Assembly (NCBI GenBank): GCA_028872955.1
Contig: JAGWNX010000015.1
Location: 1 to 53,716 of the forward strand
DNA length: 53,716 nucleotides
Direction of reading: 5' to 3'
Source: Acidobacteriota bacterium
Lineage (GTDB): Bacteria > Acidobacteriota > Terriglobia > Terriglobales > Acidobacteriaceae
The position numbers and the translations under genes are program-made. The notes under the pieces were generated by a model, which saw nothing but the letters and a program-made list of their open reading frames with translations, was not told the origin of the DNA and searched no databases. This document shows positions 1 through 7,772 of this stretch, one piece after another; positions within the stretch are counted from its first letter, which is position 1, and each line of letters begins with the position of its first letter.

Positions 1-17
1 CTCCGGAGACGGTAATT

Positions 18-794
18 TTGCTGCGTCATCAGAACAATGGGAAGGGAGATGTGCGAACGCCATATGAACTATGGTGCGATAGTCCTGAGAAGTTGGTTCG
101 CTACCAATCGTGGCAAGCAATCAAAGGTCGCCAAAAATTTTCGAGAGCCCGATATTGGGCTGCGTTTGTTGCCACTCCCGATGGGCGCACCATGTTTGTA
201 GGAATGTATGTCGCTAAATATAAGAGTAAGTTGGAAAAAGACAGTCTTCACCAACATAAGAACGAAGTTCAGTTAGCTGGCAGTTGCGATGTATATGATC
301 TTGAGGAAGATGAACAGTTCAAACATCTTGCAGGGAAGCTGTTTGTCGAATGGGGTGAGGGGGCGCGAGCATGGGTGCAGCATGCAGAGAAGCGGAACAA
401 ATTTATTTCAGAGCTACATTGGGAGTTCAAGGAAGAAGACTTTCCTGGGTATCTACATTTCCAAAAACATCTATCGGACATAGAGAGACTCCCTACAACG
501 TGGGTCAAATACCTTGAAGCTGCAAAGGGCGTCTACCTGCTGACGTGTCCACGCACGCGCGAACTTTATGTTGGTGCCGCCTATGGAGGTTGCGGATTTT
601 TGCAACGCTGGAAGGAATATGTCCGAACCGGGCATTGCGGCAACGTTCGTCTGAAGAGCCGCAAGTACAGCGATTATCAAGTGACCATTCTTGAGGTTGC
701 GGGAAGCGCTGCAGGAATGGAAGAAATTGTAGCAATGGAGAGTAGGTGGAAAAGAAAGCTGCAAAGCCGTGAGATGGGCTTGAATGCGAACTGA
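18..794 (+). CDS. GIY-YIG nuclease-domain protein (possibly 5'-truncated by the window)
   Basis: The C-terminal third is a GIY-YIG nuclease domain: GVY at residues 171-173, YVG at 184-186, an Arg in RWKEY near 196 and a Glu in MESRWK near 242, the usual order of catalytic elements. The first 160 residues match no family I know and could bind a target. I chose the TTG at 18 because a GGAG lies 9 nt upstream, but the frame stays open to the window edge, so the gene may begin earlier. Base composition is visibly lower in GC than lipB and the E2 gene downstream, which suggests acquisition. Stand-alone GIY-YIG proteins occur in mobile elements and phages; the role here is unknown. The nuclease fold is a firm call, the start is not. 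Confidence 0.75.
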   Translation: MLRHQNNGKGDVRTPYELWCDSPEKLVRYQSWQAIKGRQKFSRARYWAAFVATPDGRTMFVGMYVAKYKSKLEKDSLHQHKNEVQLAGSCDVYDLEEDEQFKHLAGKLFVEWGEGARAWVQHAEKRNKFISELHWEFKEEDFPGYLHFQKHLSDIERLPTTWVKYLEAAKGVYLLTCPRTRELYVGAAYGGCGFLQRWKEYVRTGHCGNVRLKSRKYSDYQVTILEVAGSAAGMEEIVAMESRWKRKLQSREMGLNAN

Positions 795-818
795 AAATCG
801 ACAGCCCGAAGCTATTGA

Positions 819-850
819 CATCATGATGTAGAAGCGAGAGCATCATGATG
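819..850. promoter_or_regulatory. Two palindromic CATCATGATG sites, candidate VapB/VapBC operator
   Basis: The perfect 10-bp palindrome CATCATGATG occurs at 819-828 and again at 841-850, two helical turns apart (22 bp). A TTGACA hexamer (815-820) touches the first copy and the second copy overlaps the GTG start of vapB. VapB-type antitoxins usually repress their own operon by binding such paired sites, so this is read as the autoregulatory operator. No convincing -10 box is visible. Confidence 0.6.
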
Positions 851-1095
851 TGCGAACGACTCTCACTCTCGATGATGATGTTGCCGCCCTGCTGGAGCAA
901 GAAGTCAAGCGCAGCGGCGAGCCGATGAAGCAGACCGTGAATCGGCTGCTTCGCTCCGGCCTGCACCAGGCAGCGAAGCCGGTTATGCCCAAGCCTTTCA
1001 AGGTGAAGGCAAGAAAGATCGGTCTTCCTGCTGAGTGGACGTCAGGGAGCATTCCCGAGCTGATCGAGATGCTCGAAGGTCCGTTGCACAAATGA
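850..1095 (+). CDS. vapB: VapB-type antitoxin (ribbon-helix-helix)
   Basis: An 81-residue protein opening with RTTLTLDDDVAALLEQE, a typical ribbon-helix-helix DNA-binding start (beta strand then amphipathic helices), followed by a basic, Pro-containing tail that in this family wraps the toxin. The GTG start has GAGAG 9 nt upstream. The stop overlaps the start of the PIN toxin gene as ATGA, so the two are translationally coupled. Expected roles are neutralising VapC and repressing the operon through the palindromes that overlap its own start codon. Confidence in the antitoxin assignment is high because of size, fold and position. Confidence 0.88.
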   Translation: MRTTLTLDDDVAALLEQEVKRSGEPMKQTVNRLLRSGLHQAAKPVMPKPFKVKARKIGLPAEWTSGSIPELIEMLEGPLHK

Positions 1096-1526
1096 TCGTG
1101 CTTGACGCGAATATTCTTCTGTACGCCTACGACACCGGGGCCAGGCATCATAAGCCAGCGCGGGAGTATCTGGAGCGCGTTCTATCGTCTCCAGCCCCGG
1201 TGGGTCTGCCGCTGCAAAGTATCCTTGCATTCCTTCGCCTTTCAACCCGGACTGGCGTCCTTGTGGCTCCCTATTCGATCGAGGAGGCGGCCGAATTTGT
1301 CGAGGAATGGCTGCTTCGTCCGCAGGTCAGGCTGCTGACGCCGGGTGAACAGCATTGGCGAATCCTGAAGCAGATGCTTCTCGATGGTGGAGCAAGAGGT
1401 GCGCTCGTGACGGACGCTGAGATTGCTGCGATTACGATGGAGTTCGGCGGGGAATTACAGACGAACGACCGCGACTTCGCGCGTTTTCCTGGTCTGCGCT
1501 GGGCAAACCCGCTGGCAGTGCGCTGA
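1092..1526 (+). CDS. vapC: VapC-type PIN-domain toxin ribonuclease
   Basis: A 144-residue PIN domain. It starts with MIVLDANILLYAYD (first catalytic Asp at residue 5), has an acidic central segment and ends with TNDRDFARFPGL, the usual C-terminal acidic motif. VapC toxins are Mg-dependent endoribonucleases that often cut tRNA or rRNA loops; the target here cannot be read from sequence. The ATG at 1092 overlaps the vapB stop. An in-frame upstream GTG at 1035 lies inside vapB and is rejected. The TGA stop overlaps the lipB ATG as TGATG, so toxin translation feeds directly into lipB. Confidence 0.9.
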   Translation: MIVLDANILLYAYDTGARHHKPAREYLERVLSSPAPVGLPLQSILAFLRLSTRTGVLVAPYSIEEAAEFVEEWLLRPQVRLLTPGEQHWRILKQMLLDGGARGALVTDAEIAAITMEFGGELQTNDRDFARFPGLRWANPLAVR

Positions 1527-2260
1527 TGTACTTCCACCTTCTCCATCTCGGGCGTGTGCCGTATGCTGACGGCCTGGCTGTGCAGCAGCGTGTGGTGGCG
1601 GCGCGCAAGGCCGGCGCAATCGGCGACACGCTGCTGCTGCTGGAGCATCCGCCGGTGATTACGCTGGGGCGCAACTCCAAGCGCGCCAATGTGGTGGCTA
1701 GTGATGCGCTGCTGGCGGCGCGCGGTGTGGAGCTGCACGAGATCAATCGCGGCGGCGATGTGACGTACCACGGGCCCGGCCAGCTGGTGGGCTATCCCAT
1801 TGTGGATCTGCGGGGCGACCTGCCGGGCAAGAAGGGGCCGCACCTGGGGCCGGTGGACTTTGTGCGTCTGCTGGAAGAGGTGCTGATCCGCGTGTGCGGC
1901 GACTTTGGCGTGCCCGCGCAGCGCGTGCCGGGCCGCACCGGCGTGTGGACCGTGGCGGGCGGCAGCATCCTGGAGAAGAAGGTGGCGGCGATCGGCGTAC
2001 ACGTCTCGCAGGGGGTCACCTCGCATGGCTTTGCGCTGAACGTAACGACCGACCTGCGGGAGTTTGCGTGGATTGTGCCGTGCGGCATCACGGACCGCGC
2101 CGTAACCAGCCTGGAGCTGGAGGTGGACGACGCGCACCCGGCGACGATGGAGACAGCGGCGAACAGTGTGGCGCGGCAGTTTGGACGGGTGTTTGGCCGG
2201 CAGATGGTGGCAGCGGAGTCAGTGGAGGCGCTGCTGGGTGGGGACGCGGTGGCGGGGTAA
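1526..2260 (+). CDS. lipB: Octanoyl-[acyl carrier protein]:protein octanoyltransferase LipB
   Basis: 244 aa, normal for LipB. It moves octanoate from acyl carrier protein to a lysine on lipoyl domains, which LipA then converts to lipoyl. Family motifs are present: RGGDVTYHGPGQLVGYP, the catalytic Lys in KVAAIGV near residue 152, SHGFALN, and the catalytic Cys186 in WIVPCGI. The ATG overlaps the vapC stop (TGATG). It is followed by a gene for a two-lipoyl-domain E2 enzyme, its natural substrate, although that gene has its own promoter and terminator. No lipA lies in the window. The assignment is secure. Confidence 0.95.
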   Translation: MYFHLLHLGRVPYADGLAVQQRVVAARKAGAIGDTLLLLEHPPVITLGRNSKRANVVASDALLAARGVELHEINRGGDVTYHGPGQLVGYPIVDLRGDLPGKKGPHLGPVDFVRLLEEVLIRVCGDFGVPAQRVPGRTGVWTVAGGSILEKKVAAIGVHVSQGVTSHGFALNVTTDLREFAWIVPCGITDRAVTSLELEVDDAHPATMETAANSVARQFGRVFGRQMVAAESVEALLGGDAVAG

Positions 2261-2317
2261 GGATCGCACAACGCGCCCGATTATCGGCTAAAACTGCGCG
2301 TTCTCCACAGGGCGTCT

Positions 2318-2323
2318 TATAAT
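2318..2323 (+). promoter_or_regulatory. Promoter -10 box for the E2 gene
   Basis: A perfect TATAAT in the 119-bp gap between lipB and the E2 gene, giving an expected start near 2330 and a leader of about 50 nt that ends in an AGGAAG Shine-Dalgarno before the ATG at 2380. No recognisable -35 box is found at 17 bp. The leader carries a tandem GTTGCGCGG repeat of unknown meaning. Confidence 0.5.
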
Positions 2324-2379
2324 CCGAAGTTGCGCGGCTGTTGCGCGGTTTGCGTGAACTCTGACCGAGAAGGAAGCTT

Positions 2380-3984
2380 ATGGCGACTGAAGTTGTAATG
2401 CCCCAGATGGGCGAATCGATCACGGAAGGCACCCTGACCAAGTGGCTGAAGAAGCCCGGCGACACCGTGCAGCGCGACGAGCCGCTGTTTGAGATCTCGA
2501 CCGATAAGGTGGATGCCGAGATTCCGTCGCCGGTAGCGGGCACGCTGGAAGAGATCAAGGTGGCGGAGGGCTCGACGGTCTCCATCAACACGGTGGTGTG
2601 TACGGTGGCAGATGGCAGCGCGGCTGCTGCCCCGGCCAAGGCGGCTGAGGCTGCCCCGGCCTCTGCTGCTGCAGCCCCTGTTGCTGCCGCCGCGCCTGCT
2701 GCTACCCCTGCCGCCGCCCCTGCAGTGCCGGGTACTGACGTAGTGATGCCGCAGATGGGCGAGTCCATCACGGAGGGCACGATTACCAAGTGGCTGAAGA
2801 AGGTTGGCGATACGGTGCAGCGCGACGAGCCGATCTTCGAGATCTCGACCGATAAGGTGGATGCCGAGATTCCGTCGCCCGTGGCCGGTACGCTGACAGA
2901 GATTAAGGTGCCCGAGGGCACGACGGTGCAGATCAACACGGTGGTGGCGGTGATTGGTGGCGGCGCGGCTGCTCCAGTTGCTGCTGCGGCTCCGGTTGCT
3001 GCTGCGGCGCCGGCAGCCCCCGCGCCGGTGGCTGCCCCTGCAGCGGCTGCGGCAGTGGCGGGCGAGGCCCCGCGGTCGTCGCCGCTGGTGCGCAAGATCG
3101 CCAAGGAGAACAACGTCGATCTGGCGCAGGTTCCGGGCACGGGCGCATCGGGCCGCATTACCAAGACCGATATTCTGCAGCACCTGGAGGGCGGCGCCAA
3201 GCCTGCCGCGGCCGCTCCTGCTGTTGCGGCTCCCGCTGCTGCCCCGGCCAAGCCTGCCGCGGCAGTCAGCCAGCCGCTGCCTGGCGAGCTGGTACCGATG
3301 AGCAAGATGCGCGCCATCATTGCGCAGCGCATGGTGGAGTCCAAGCGCACCAGCCCGCACGTCCACACCGTCTTCAAGGTGGATATGACGCGCATCGTGA
3401 AGCTGCGCGAGAAAGAGAAGAACAAGTACGAGCAGCGCAACGGCGTGAAGCTGACCTACATGCCGTTTATCACGCGCGCTGCGATTGTGGCGCTGAAGAA
3501 GCACCCGGTTGTGAACGCCACCGTGCAGGGCGATGCGGTTCTGTACAACCGCAACATCAACATTGGCATTGCCGTGGCCCTGGATTGGGGCCTGATTGTG
3601 CCGGTGATCAAGCAGACCGAGGAGAAGAACTTCCTGGGTGTGGCGCGGTCGATTGTGGACCTGGCCGAGCGCGCGCGCTCCAAGAAGCTGGCTCCGGACG
3701 AGGTGGCGGGCGGCACGTTTACGCTGACCAACTCGGGCATCTTTGGCGAGCAGTTTGGCACGCCCATCATCAATCAGCCGCAGGTGGCGATCCTCGGCAT
3801 CGGCGGGCTGAACCGCGAGCCTGCGGTCGTGATCGACAAGGACGGGCAGGAGTCCCTGGCCATCCGCTCCATCCAGCGGTTTACGCTGGGCTTCGATCAC
3901 CGCATTGTGGATGGTGCCGACGCCGGGAAGTTCATGACCGACTTCAAGGCGCATCTGGAGAACTGGAACGAAGACATCGGCTAA
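2380..3984 (+). CDS. sucB: 2-oxoacid dehydrogenase E2 acyltransferase with two lipoyl domains (SucB-like)
   Basis: The 534-residue core enzyme of a 2-oxoacid dehydrogenase complex. In order: lipoyl domain 1 (about 1-78, lipoyl Lys43 in STDKVDAE), an Ala/Pro linker, lipoyl domain 2 (about 118-195, Lys159), another linker, a peripheral-subunit-binding domain (about 231-272) and the catalytic domain ending in HRIVDGADAGKF with His507 and Asp511. The two lipoyl domains are nearly identical, which implies duplication or gene conversion. The catalytic part looks closest to SucB/DlaT types, so succinyl transfer for 2-oxoglutarate dehydrogenase is likely, but acetyl or branched-chain activity is not excluded. 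E1 and E3 genes are not adjacent. Shine-Dalgarno and terminator are present. Confidence 0.88.
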   Translation: MATEVVMPQMGESITEGTLTKWLKKPGDTVQRDEPLFEISTDKVDAEIPSPVAGTLEEIKVAEGSTVSINTVVCTVADGSAAAAPAKAAEAAPASAAAAPVAAAAPAATPAAAPAVPGTDVVMPQMGESITEGTITKWLKKVGDTVQRDEPIFEISTDKVDAEIPSPVAGTLTEIKVPEGTTVQINTVVAVIGGGAAAPVAAAAPVAAAAPAAPAPVAAPAAAAAVAGEAPRSSPLVRKIAKENNVDLAQVPGTGASGRITKTDILQHLEGGAKPAAAAPAVAAPAAAPAKPAAAVSQPLPGELVPMSKMRAIIAQRMVESKRTSPHVHTVFKVDMTRIVKLREKEKNKYEQRNGVKLTYMPFITRAAIVALKKHPVVNATVQGDAVLYNRNINIGIAVALDWGLIVPVIKQTEEKNFLGVARSIVDLAERARSKKLAPDEVAGGTFTLTNSGIFGEQFGTPIINQPQVAILGIGGLNREPAVVIDKDGQESLAIRSIQRFTLGFDHRIVDGADAGKFMTDFKAHLENWNEDIG

Positions 3985-4021
3985 CGGCCGAGTGGGTCAT
4001 GCAGCATCAGCACCAGCGCAG

Positions 4022-4057
4022 GCGGCGGCTCCCTCATGCAGGGGCCGCCGCTTTGTT
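4022..4057 (+). terminator. Rho-independent terminator of the E2 gene
   Basis: An 11-bp stem, one pair being a wobble, formed by 4022-4032 (GCGGCGGCTCC) and 4041-4051 (GGGGCCGCCGC), followed by TTTGTTTT. It lies about 40 nt after the E2 stop codon. Confidence 0.8.
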
Positions 4058-4116
4058 TTGTGGTCTGCGCGGGCGGGCTGCTATGCTGGCCGCGCCCACT
4101 GCAGGAGGCATGCAGC

Positions 4117-4524
4117 ATGCGATTCAACCGTTCGGTTCCGCCCTGCCCGGTCATCCCGGTGCTCGTCTACCCTGACCCCGCTGCCGCGGCGGAGTGGCTG
4201 CAGCGCGCCTTCGGCTTTACGGTGCGGCTGCGCATCGCCAACCACCGCATCCAGATGCGTGCGGGCGAGGGCTGCTTCACCATCGCGGAGGGCACGGTGC
4301 TGCCCAACCACTCCTGCTCAGTGCAGGTGCGGGTGGCAGATGCGTGCGCCCACTGCGAGCGCGCCCGCCAGGCCGGGGCCACCATCCTGACCGAGCCGCA
4401 GGAGCACATCTACGGCGAGCGCCAGTACAACGCCACAGACTTCCACGGCCACAAGTGGGACTTTACCGAGACGATAGCCGACGTGGAGCCAGAGAGCTGG
4501 GGCGGCACCTCGGTCGAGCTGTAG
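4117..4524 (+). CDS. VOC (glyoxalase/bleomycin-resistance-like) protein
   Basis: A 135-residue single VOC unit: an N-terminal YPDPAAAAEWLQRAFGF segment, a central SVQVRVADACAHCERARQAGA helix region and the closing YNATDFHGHKWDF motif. This is the short 'glyoxalase-like' form also found in uncharacterised 3-demethylubiquinone-9 methyltransferase-like and antibiotic-resistance proteins. The ATG at 4117 has a perfect AGGAGG 8 nt upstream; an in-frame earlier start at 4036 lies in the terminator of the previous gene and is rejected. A TATGCT box at 4082-4087 could be its -10. Substrate unknown. Confidence 0.8.
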   Translation: MRFNRSVPPCPVIPVLVYPDPAAAAEWLQRAFGFTVRLRIANHRIQMRAGEGCFTIAEGTVLPNHSCSVQVRVADACAHCERARQAGATILTEPQEHIYGERQYNATDFHGHKWDFTETIADVEPESWGGTSVEL

Positions 4525-4626
4525 GGCGTGGCCCTGCGGGCAGGGCTGATTTGCATCGGTGTACGAAAGCTGACTTATCAGGACGGATCTGAAAGTCCTT
4601 CTGTTCGACGTTGCGACGCCAGGAAC

Positions 4627-4639
4627 CTGGGGTGCCCAG
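4627..4639. repeat. REP-like fragment on the 3' side of the NDT/TIR-like gene
   Basis: CTGGGGTGCCCAG resembles the CTGGGTGCCCC end of the RAYT-linked inverted repeat at 37.9 kb and is itself a short palindrome. It sits just beyond the stop codon of the 4649-5794 gene. The match is short, so the assignment is tentative. Confidence 0.35.
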
Positions 4640-4648
4640 TAGTAAAGC

Positions 4649-5794
4649 TTACTTTCTCTGGTCGATGACTAGCTTAGCGTTTGGATAGTAGAGGGAAATA
4701 GGATTGTCCCCTGACTCGGCGTTTGCAAGCGCTCTCCGAACTTGGTTAGTAACTTCAGCAACATAGGTTTGTATTTTAGGCAACAAGGTATACGGATCGC
4801 GGGTTTCGATCGGAATGGTTCGATATTGATTGAGATCGAAAGGGATAGAATCCACTTCTCTTTTTACTTGAACGGTCGGCAGTCGCGTGGTGTGCCGCAA
4901 GCAAAGCTCATAGAAAACATTCGGATTATGAAATGACAAATCGGCGATGACAAGGCGTGACCGGAGGATATGTTCGATGATCTGCTTGCCAATCATGCCA
5001 GGCTTGCTCATCTGGTCTGCACGAATCACCGTCAACCCAAATTCTTTGACCGATGGTTGGATGATGTATTCCAACATGAAGTCCGAATGCCGCCGTTGCT
5101 CAGATCCCTGGTCACCTATCGGGGTGACAAAGAAGCAGATTTTCGCATAGTCCTCTTCCGATTCTTTGACGACTGACTCGATAATGGCCTTGGACGTGAC
5201 TTCTACTTCTCCAGTGTCGTTACCCTGCTGAACAGGAGCACCTTCCTCAAGCACCTGCTCAATAGGGACCAGACGTTGCGAGCCTGAAATCGTCCGTAGA
5301 AGTCTCAGGAATTTGGCATTCAGAACGAATGTGTCAACGCATTCCGCCCTTTCCTCGACAGGTAATTCTTCTTCCGTGAAATTGTCCATCATAATTTCGC
5401 GGGCAGGAAGTTTGTTGCCTTTGAGCTTCTCATAAAGGGTAGAAAAGGGTTGAATACGCTTGATCGCAAGTTCGAAGCGAGCGGATGTCTGCTTCGCAAC
5501 TGGAATGTCCTCACCTGTGGCGTCGATACCCATGGGCGTAAGTTCGAGATACTCGGCGTTATAGCTGCCCTTGGTGAGGCCATATTGGTTTGAGGCAGTA
5601 ATCAGGCGGCGCGTTTCATTGCTATCAGGGGATTGGTCGAGCTTTTCGAAGAGGGTGAGGCGGCGGACTTTCTGCCCACCGGCGTGCTCTTGTATGGCTG
5701 ACGCTAAAACAAGAGCTTCTTCGAAGGTGATTACCGGGAACTTACGCTCTCGGCGAGGTTTACGTTCGGCCTTGGTGCTCTTCTTGGATGGCAT
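4649..5794 (-). CDS. Winged-helix plus NDT/TIR-like nucleotide-processing protein (predicted defence type)
   Basis: 381 aa. A basic N-terminus leads into a helical, winged-helix-like segment (about 20-85). The middle (about 95-215) is unassigned. The C-terminal domain (about 220-345) opens with KICFFVTPIGDQGSEQRRHSD, has VIRADQMSKPGMIGKQIIEHI and LVIADLSFHNPNVFYELCLRH, and closes with PFDLNQYRTIPI. That pattern is known from nucleoside 2-deoxyribosyltransferase/TIR-like domains in bacterial conflict proteins, where several cleave NAD or nucleotides; catalysis here is inferred, and the Glu in NVFYEL is the obvious candidate residue. GC is clearly lower than in the neighbours and REP-like pieces lie on both sides, suggesting transfer. 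No partner gene is adjacent. A TAGAAT box 6 nt before the ATG implies a leaderless transcript. Confidence 0.6.
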   Translation of the reverse strand: MPSKKSTKAERKPRRERKFPVITFEEALVLASAIQEHAGGQKVRRLTLFEKLDQSPDSNETRRLITASNQYGLTKGSYNAEYLELTPMGIDATGEDIPVAKQTSARFELAIKRIQPFSTLYEKLKGNKLPAREIMMDNFTEEELPVEERAECVDTFVLNAKFLRLLRTISGSQRLVPIEQVLEEGAPVQQGNDTGEVEVTSKAIIESVVKESEEDYAKICFFVTPIGDQGSEQRRHSDFMLEYIIQPSVKEFGLTVIRADQMSKPGMIGKQIIEHILRSRLVIADLSFHNPNVFYELCLRHTTRLPTVQVKREVDSIPFDLNQYRTIPIETRDPYTLLPKIQTYVAEVTNQVRRALANAESGDNPISLYYPNAKLVIDQRK

Positions 5795-5800
5795 GACGGG

Positions 5801-5806
5801 ATTCTA
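5801..5806 (-). promoter_or_regulatory. -10 box, leaderless-type, of the NDT/TIR-like gene
   Basis: Reading the minus strand, TAGAAT is followed by 6 nt (CCCGTC) and the ATG at 5794. No Shine-Dalgarno fits in between, so transcription should begin at or next to the start codon. Confidence 0.5.
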
Positions 5807-5985
5807 GTCCTTTGAAGGCGAAGTTCGCGATGGAATTCAACCGTGAATTCGGTGTTGGCCATTCAAAGATATCAACATCGGTGGAAGTGCAGGAAAGGAT
5901 CAGTACTCATAAACGCTGTTCACGGAAGCTCTCGTCTGGGTTCGGCGACGAGGATCGTGCGAACTGACATCTGAGAATCGAGATG

Positions 5986-5998
5986 TGGGGCACCCGGC
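5986..5998. repeat. REP-like fragment on the 5' side of the NDT/TIR-like gene
   Basis: TGGGGCACCCGGC matches 13 nt of the outer end of the right RAYT-linked repeat (near 38549-38562). It lies between the upstream region of the 4649-5794 gene and the end of purK. The rest of 5795-6014 holds no gene I can support. Confidence 0.45.
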
Positions 5999-6014
5999 GT
6001 GTTGAGCGCGGTCG

Positions 6015-7196
6015 TTACAGCAGCATCTTGGCTCGTTGCACCAGTTCGACGGCTTCTTCGGGGGTGCGGCCTGTGGCGGAGAGGTGGCCCATCTTGCGGC
6101 CTTTGCGGGGGCGGTGTTTCTCGTAGAGGTGCAGGCGGACTCCGGGGACGGCGAGGGCGACGTCGAAGTGTGGCTCGCGGGGTGCGCCGTTGGCGTCGAG
6201 CCAGAGGTCGCCGAGCAGGTTGGCGATGGCGGCGGGTTGCACGATCTCCACGTCGCCGAGCGGCAGGTTGCAGACGGCGCGGACGAGCTGCTCAAACTGG
6301 CTGGTGGGGCAGGCGCGCTCGCTGGCGTGGTAGCTGTTGTGGGGGCGCGGGGCCAGCTCGTTGACCAGCAGCTCGCCGCTGGTGGTGCAGAACATCTCGA
6401 CGGCGAGGATGCCCTCCAGCTGGAAGGTGTCTGCGATGCTGGCGGCGAGGTCGCGGGCCTGCGTGGCGAGGCTGTCGGTAAGCGGCGCGGGCAGCACGCT
6501 CCAGGCCAGAATCTGCTGCTCGTGGTGGTTCCAGGCGGCGGGGTACACCTTGACCTCGCCGGCGGGGGAGCGGGCGACGAGCACACTGATCTCGCGCTCG
6601 AGCGCGACGGCCTTCTCGACGACGCCGGGCCCCTCGCCCAGCGCCTGCCAGGCGCCGCGCGCCTCGGCCTCCTTGTCGGCGGTGGCGTCAAAGCCTACCT
6701 TGCCCTGGCCGCGACCGTCGTAGCCGCCGGTGGCGCTCTTGCAGAAGCACTGGCCGCCGAGTTCGGCGATGGCGGCGCGGAGTTCGTCGAGCGAGCGCAC
6801 GGCGCGGTAGTCGCCGACGGGGAAGCCGTTGCGGCGCAGCCAGTCCTTCTGGGCGACGCGATCCTGAATGATGCCGAGCATGGCACCGCCGGGGCGCACG
6901 GGCACCAGGCTGGCGGCGGCGTCCATGCTGGCCATGGAGATCTGCTCGATCTCGAGCGTAACGACGTCGCAGCCGCGGGCGAGGTTGGCGGCCTCGCGGC
7001 TGTCGTCCCAGCCGGCTTCGATGCAGCCATCGACGACGAAGCGCGCGGGGCAGGCGGGGTCGGGGTCCAGCACCTGGATGCGGTAGCCCATGCCGCGTGC
7101 GGCCATGGCGGTCATGCGACCGAGCTGGCCGCCGCCGAAGATGCCGATGGTGGCGCCGGGAAGAATGCGAGGGGTGCTGTGGGGTGTGTTGCTCAA
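6015..7196 (-). CDS. purK: 5-(carboxyamino)imidazole ribonucleotide synthase PurK
   Basis: 393 aa, ATP-grasp family. It carboxylates aminoimidazole ribonucleotide with ATP and bicarbonate to give N5-CAIR in purine synthesis. Visible motifs are FGGGQLGRM near residue 20, CKSATGGYDGRGQGKV in the ATP-binding region, and ILAVEMFCTTSGELLVNELAPRPH in the catalytic region. The TTG start at 7196 has an AAGGA about 9 nt upstream, within the end of purE. It lies 11 bp after purE, forming the standard purEK pair whose products act in sequence. The C-terminus ends normally with a helix (VELVQRAKMLL). Confidence 0.95.
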   Translation of the reverse strand: MSNTPHSTPRILPGATIGIFGGGQLGRMTAMAARGMGYRIQVLDPDPACPARFVVDGCIEAGWDDSREAANLARGCDVVTLEIEQISMASMDAAASLVPVRPGGAMLGIIQDRVAQKDWLRRNGFPVGDYRAVRSLDELRAAIAELGGQCFCKSATGGYDGRGQGKVGFDATADKEAEARGAWQALGEGPGVVEKAVALEREISVLVARSPAGEVKVYPAAWNHHEQQILAWSVLPAPLTDSLATQARDLAASIADTFQLEGILAVEMFCTTSGELLVNELAPRPHNSYHASERACPTSQFEQLVRAVCNLPLGDVEIVQPAAIANLLGDLWLDANGAPREPHFDVALAVPGVRLHLYEKHRPRKGRKMGHLSATGRTPEEAVELVQRAKMLL

Positions 7197-7207
7197 GGGG
7201 TGCGTCC

Positions 7208-7720
7208 TTATGCCTTGGGTTCGTCGACGTCGTCCAGGCTCTGGGCCAGCACTTCGTCGCGGCGGCTGGCGCGCCAGGCGATGAGTCGGTCGCGCAGTGC
7301 GGTGTCGCCGGCGGCGGCCAGCATGGAGACGGCGAGCAGGCCGGCGTTCATGGCACCGGGCGCGCCGATGGCCAAGGTACCGACGGGGATGCCTTTGGGC
7401 ATCTGCACGATGCTCATCAGGGCGTCCATGCCCTGCAGCGCGGTGGCGGGGATCGGCACGCCGAGCACGGGGACGATGGTCTTGGCCGCGACCATGCCGG
7501 GCAGGTGCGCTGCGCCGCCGGCTCCGGCGATGATGACGCGCAGGCCGCGCTCGACTGCGCTCTCCGCATACTGGAAGAGCAGGTCGGGCGTGCGATGGGC
7601 AGAGACGACGCGCGCCTCATACGGCACGCCGAACTCCCGCAGCACGTCGACGGCAGCGCGCATGACGGCGAAGTCGTTGCGGCTGCCCATGATGACACCA
7701 ACAAGCGGTTGTGCGCCCAT
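7208..7720 (-). CDS. purE: N5-carboxyaminoimidazole ribonucleotide mutase PurE
   Basis: 170 aa, class I PurE, converting N5-CAIR to CAIR. The phosphate and substrate loops are intact: [40 protein letters not shown] and PVLGVPIP. I chose the ATG at 7720, which gives the usual family length and begins [13 protein letters not shown]; longer in-frame starts reach into the phage operon. A perfect TATAAT ends 7 nt before this ATG with no Shine-Dalgarno between, so the mRNA is probably leaderless. It heads the purEK operon. Confidence 0.95.
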   Translation of the reverse strand: MGAQPLVGVIMGSRNDFAVMRAAVDVLREFGVPYEARVVSAHRTPDLLFQYAESAVERGLRVIIAGAGGAAHLPGMVAAKTIVPVLGVPIPATALQGMDALMSIVQMPKGIPVGTLAIGAPGAMNAGLLAVSMLAAAGDTALRDRLIAWRASRRDEVLAQSLDDVDEPKA

Positions 7721-7727
7721 GCGCTTG

Positions 7728-7733
7728 ATTATA
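7728..7733 (-). promoter_or_regulatory. -10 box, leaderless-type, of purEK
   Basis: TATAAT on the minus strand, then 7 nt (CAAGCGC) and the purE ATG. There is no clear -35 box and no room for a ribosome-binding site. Confidence 0.6.
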
Positions 7734-7772
7734 CGTTCTGGGCGGAGGACTGCCTCCACGGCGCGGGGGAGG

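Noticed and set aside
2620..3270. Alternating GCTGCT-like repeats suggesting a repeat array
   Set aside because: They encode the Ala/Pro linkers and duplicated lipoyl domains of the E2 enzyme; no CRISPR-like repeat-spacer pattern.
2088..3440. Long open frame antisense to the E2 gene (minus strand, 450 codons)
   Set aside because: Its Ala/Thr/Ser-rich composition mirrors the GC-rich, Ala/Pro-linker codons of the E2 gene; no motif or start signal.
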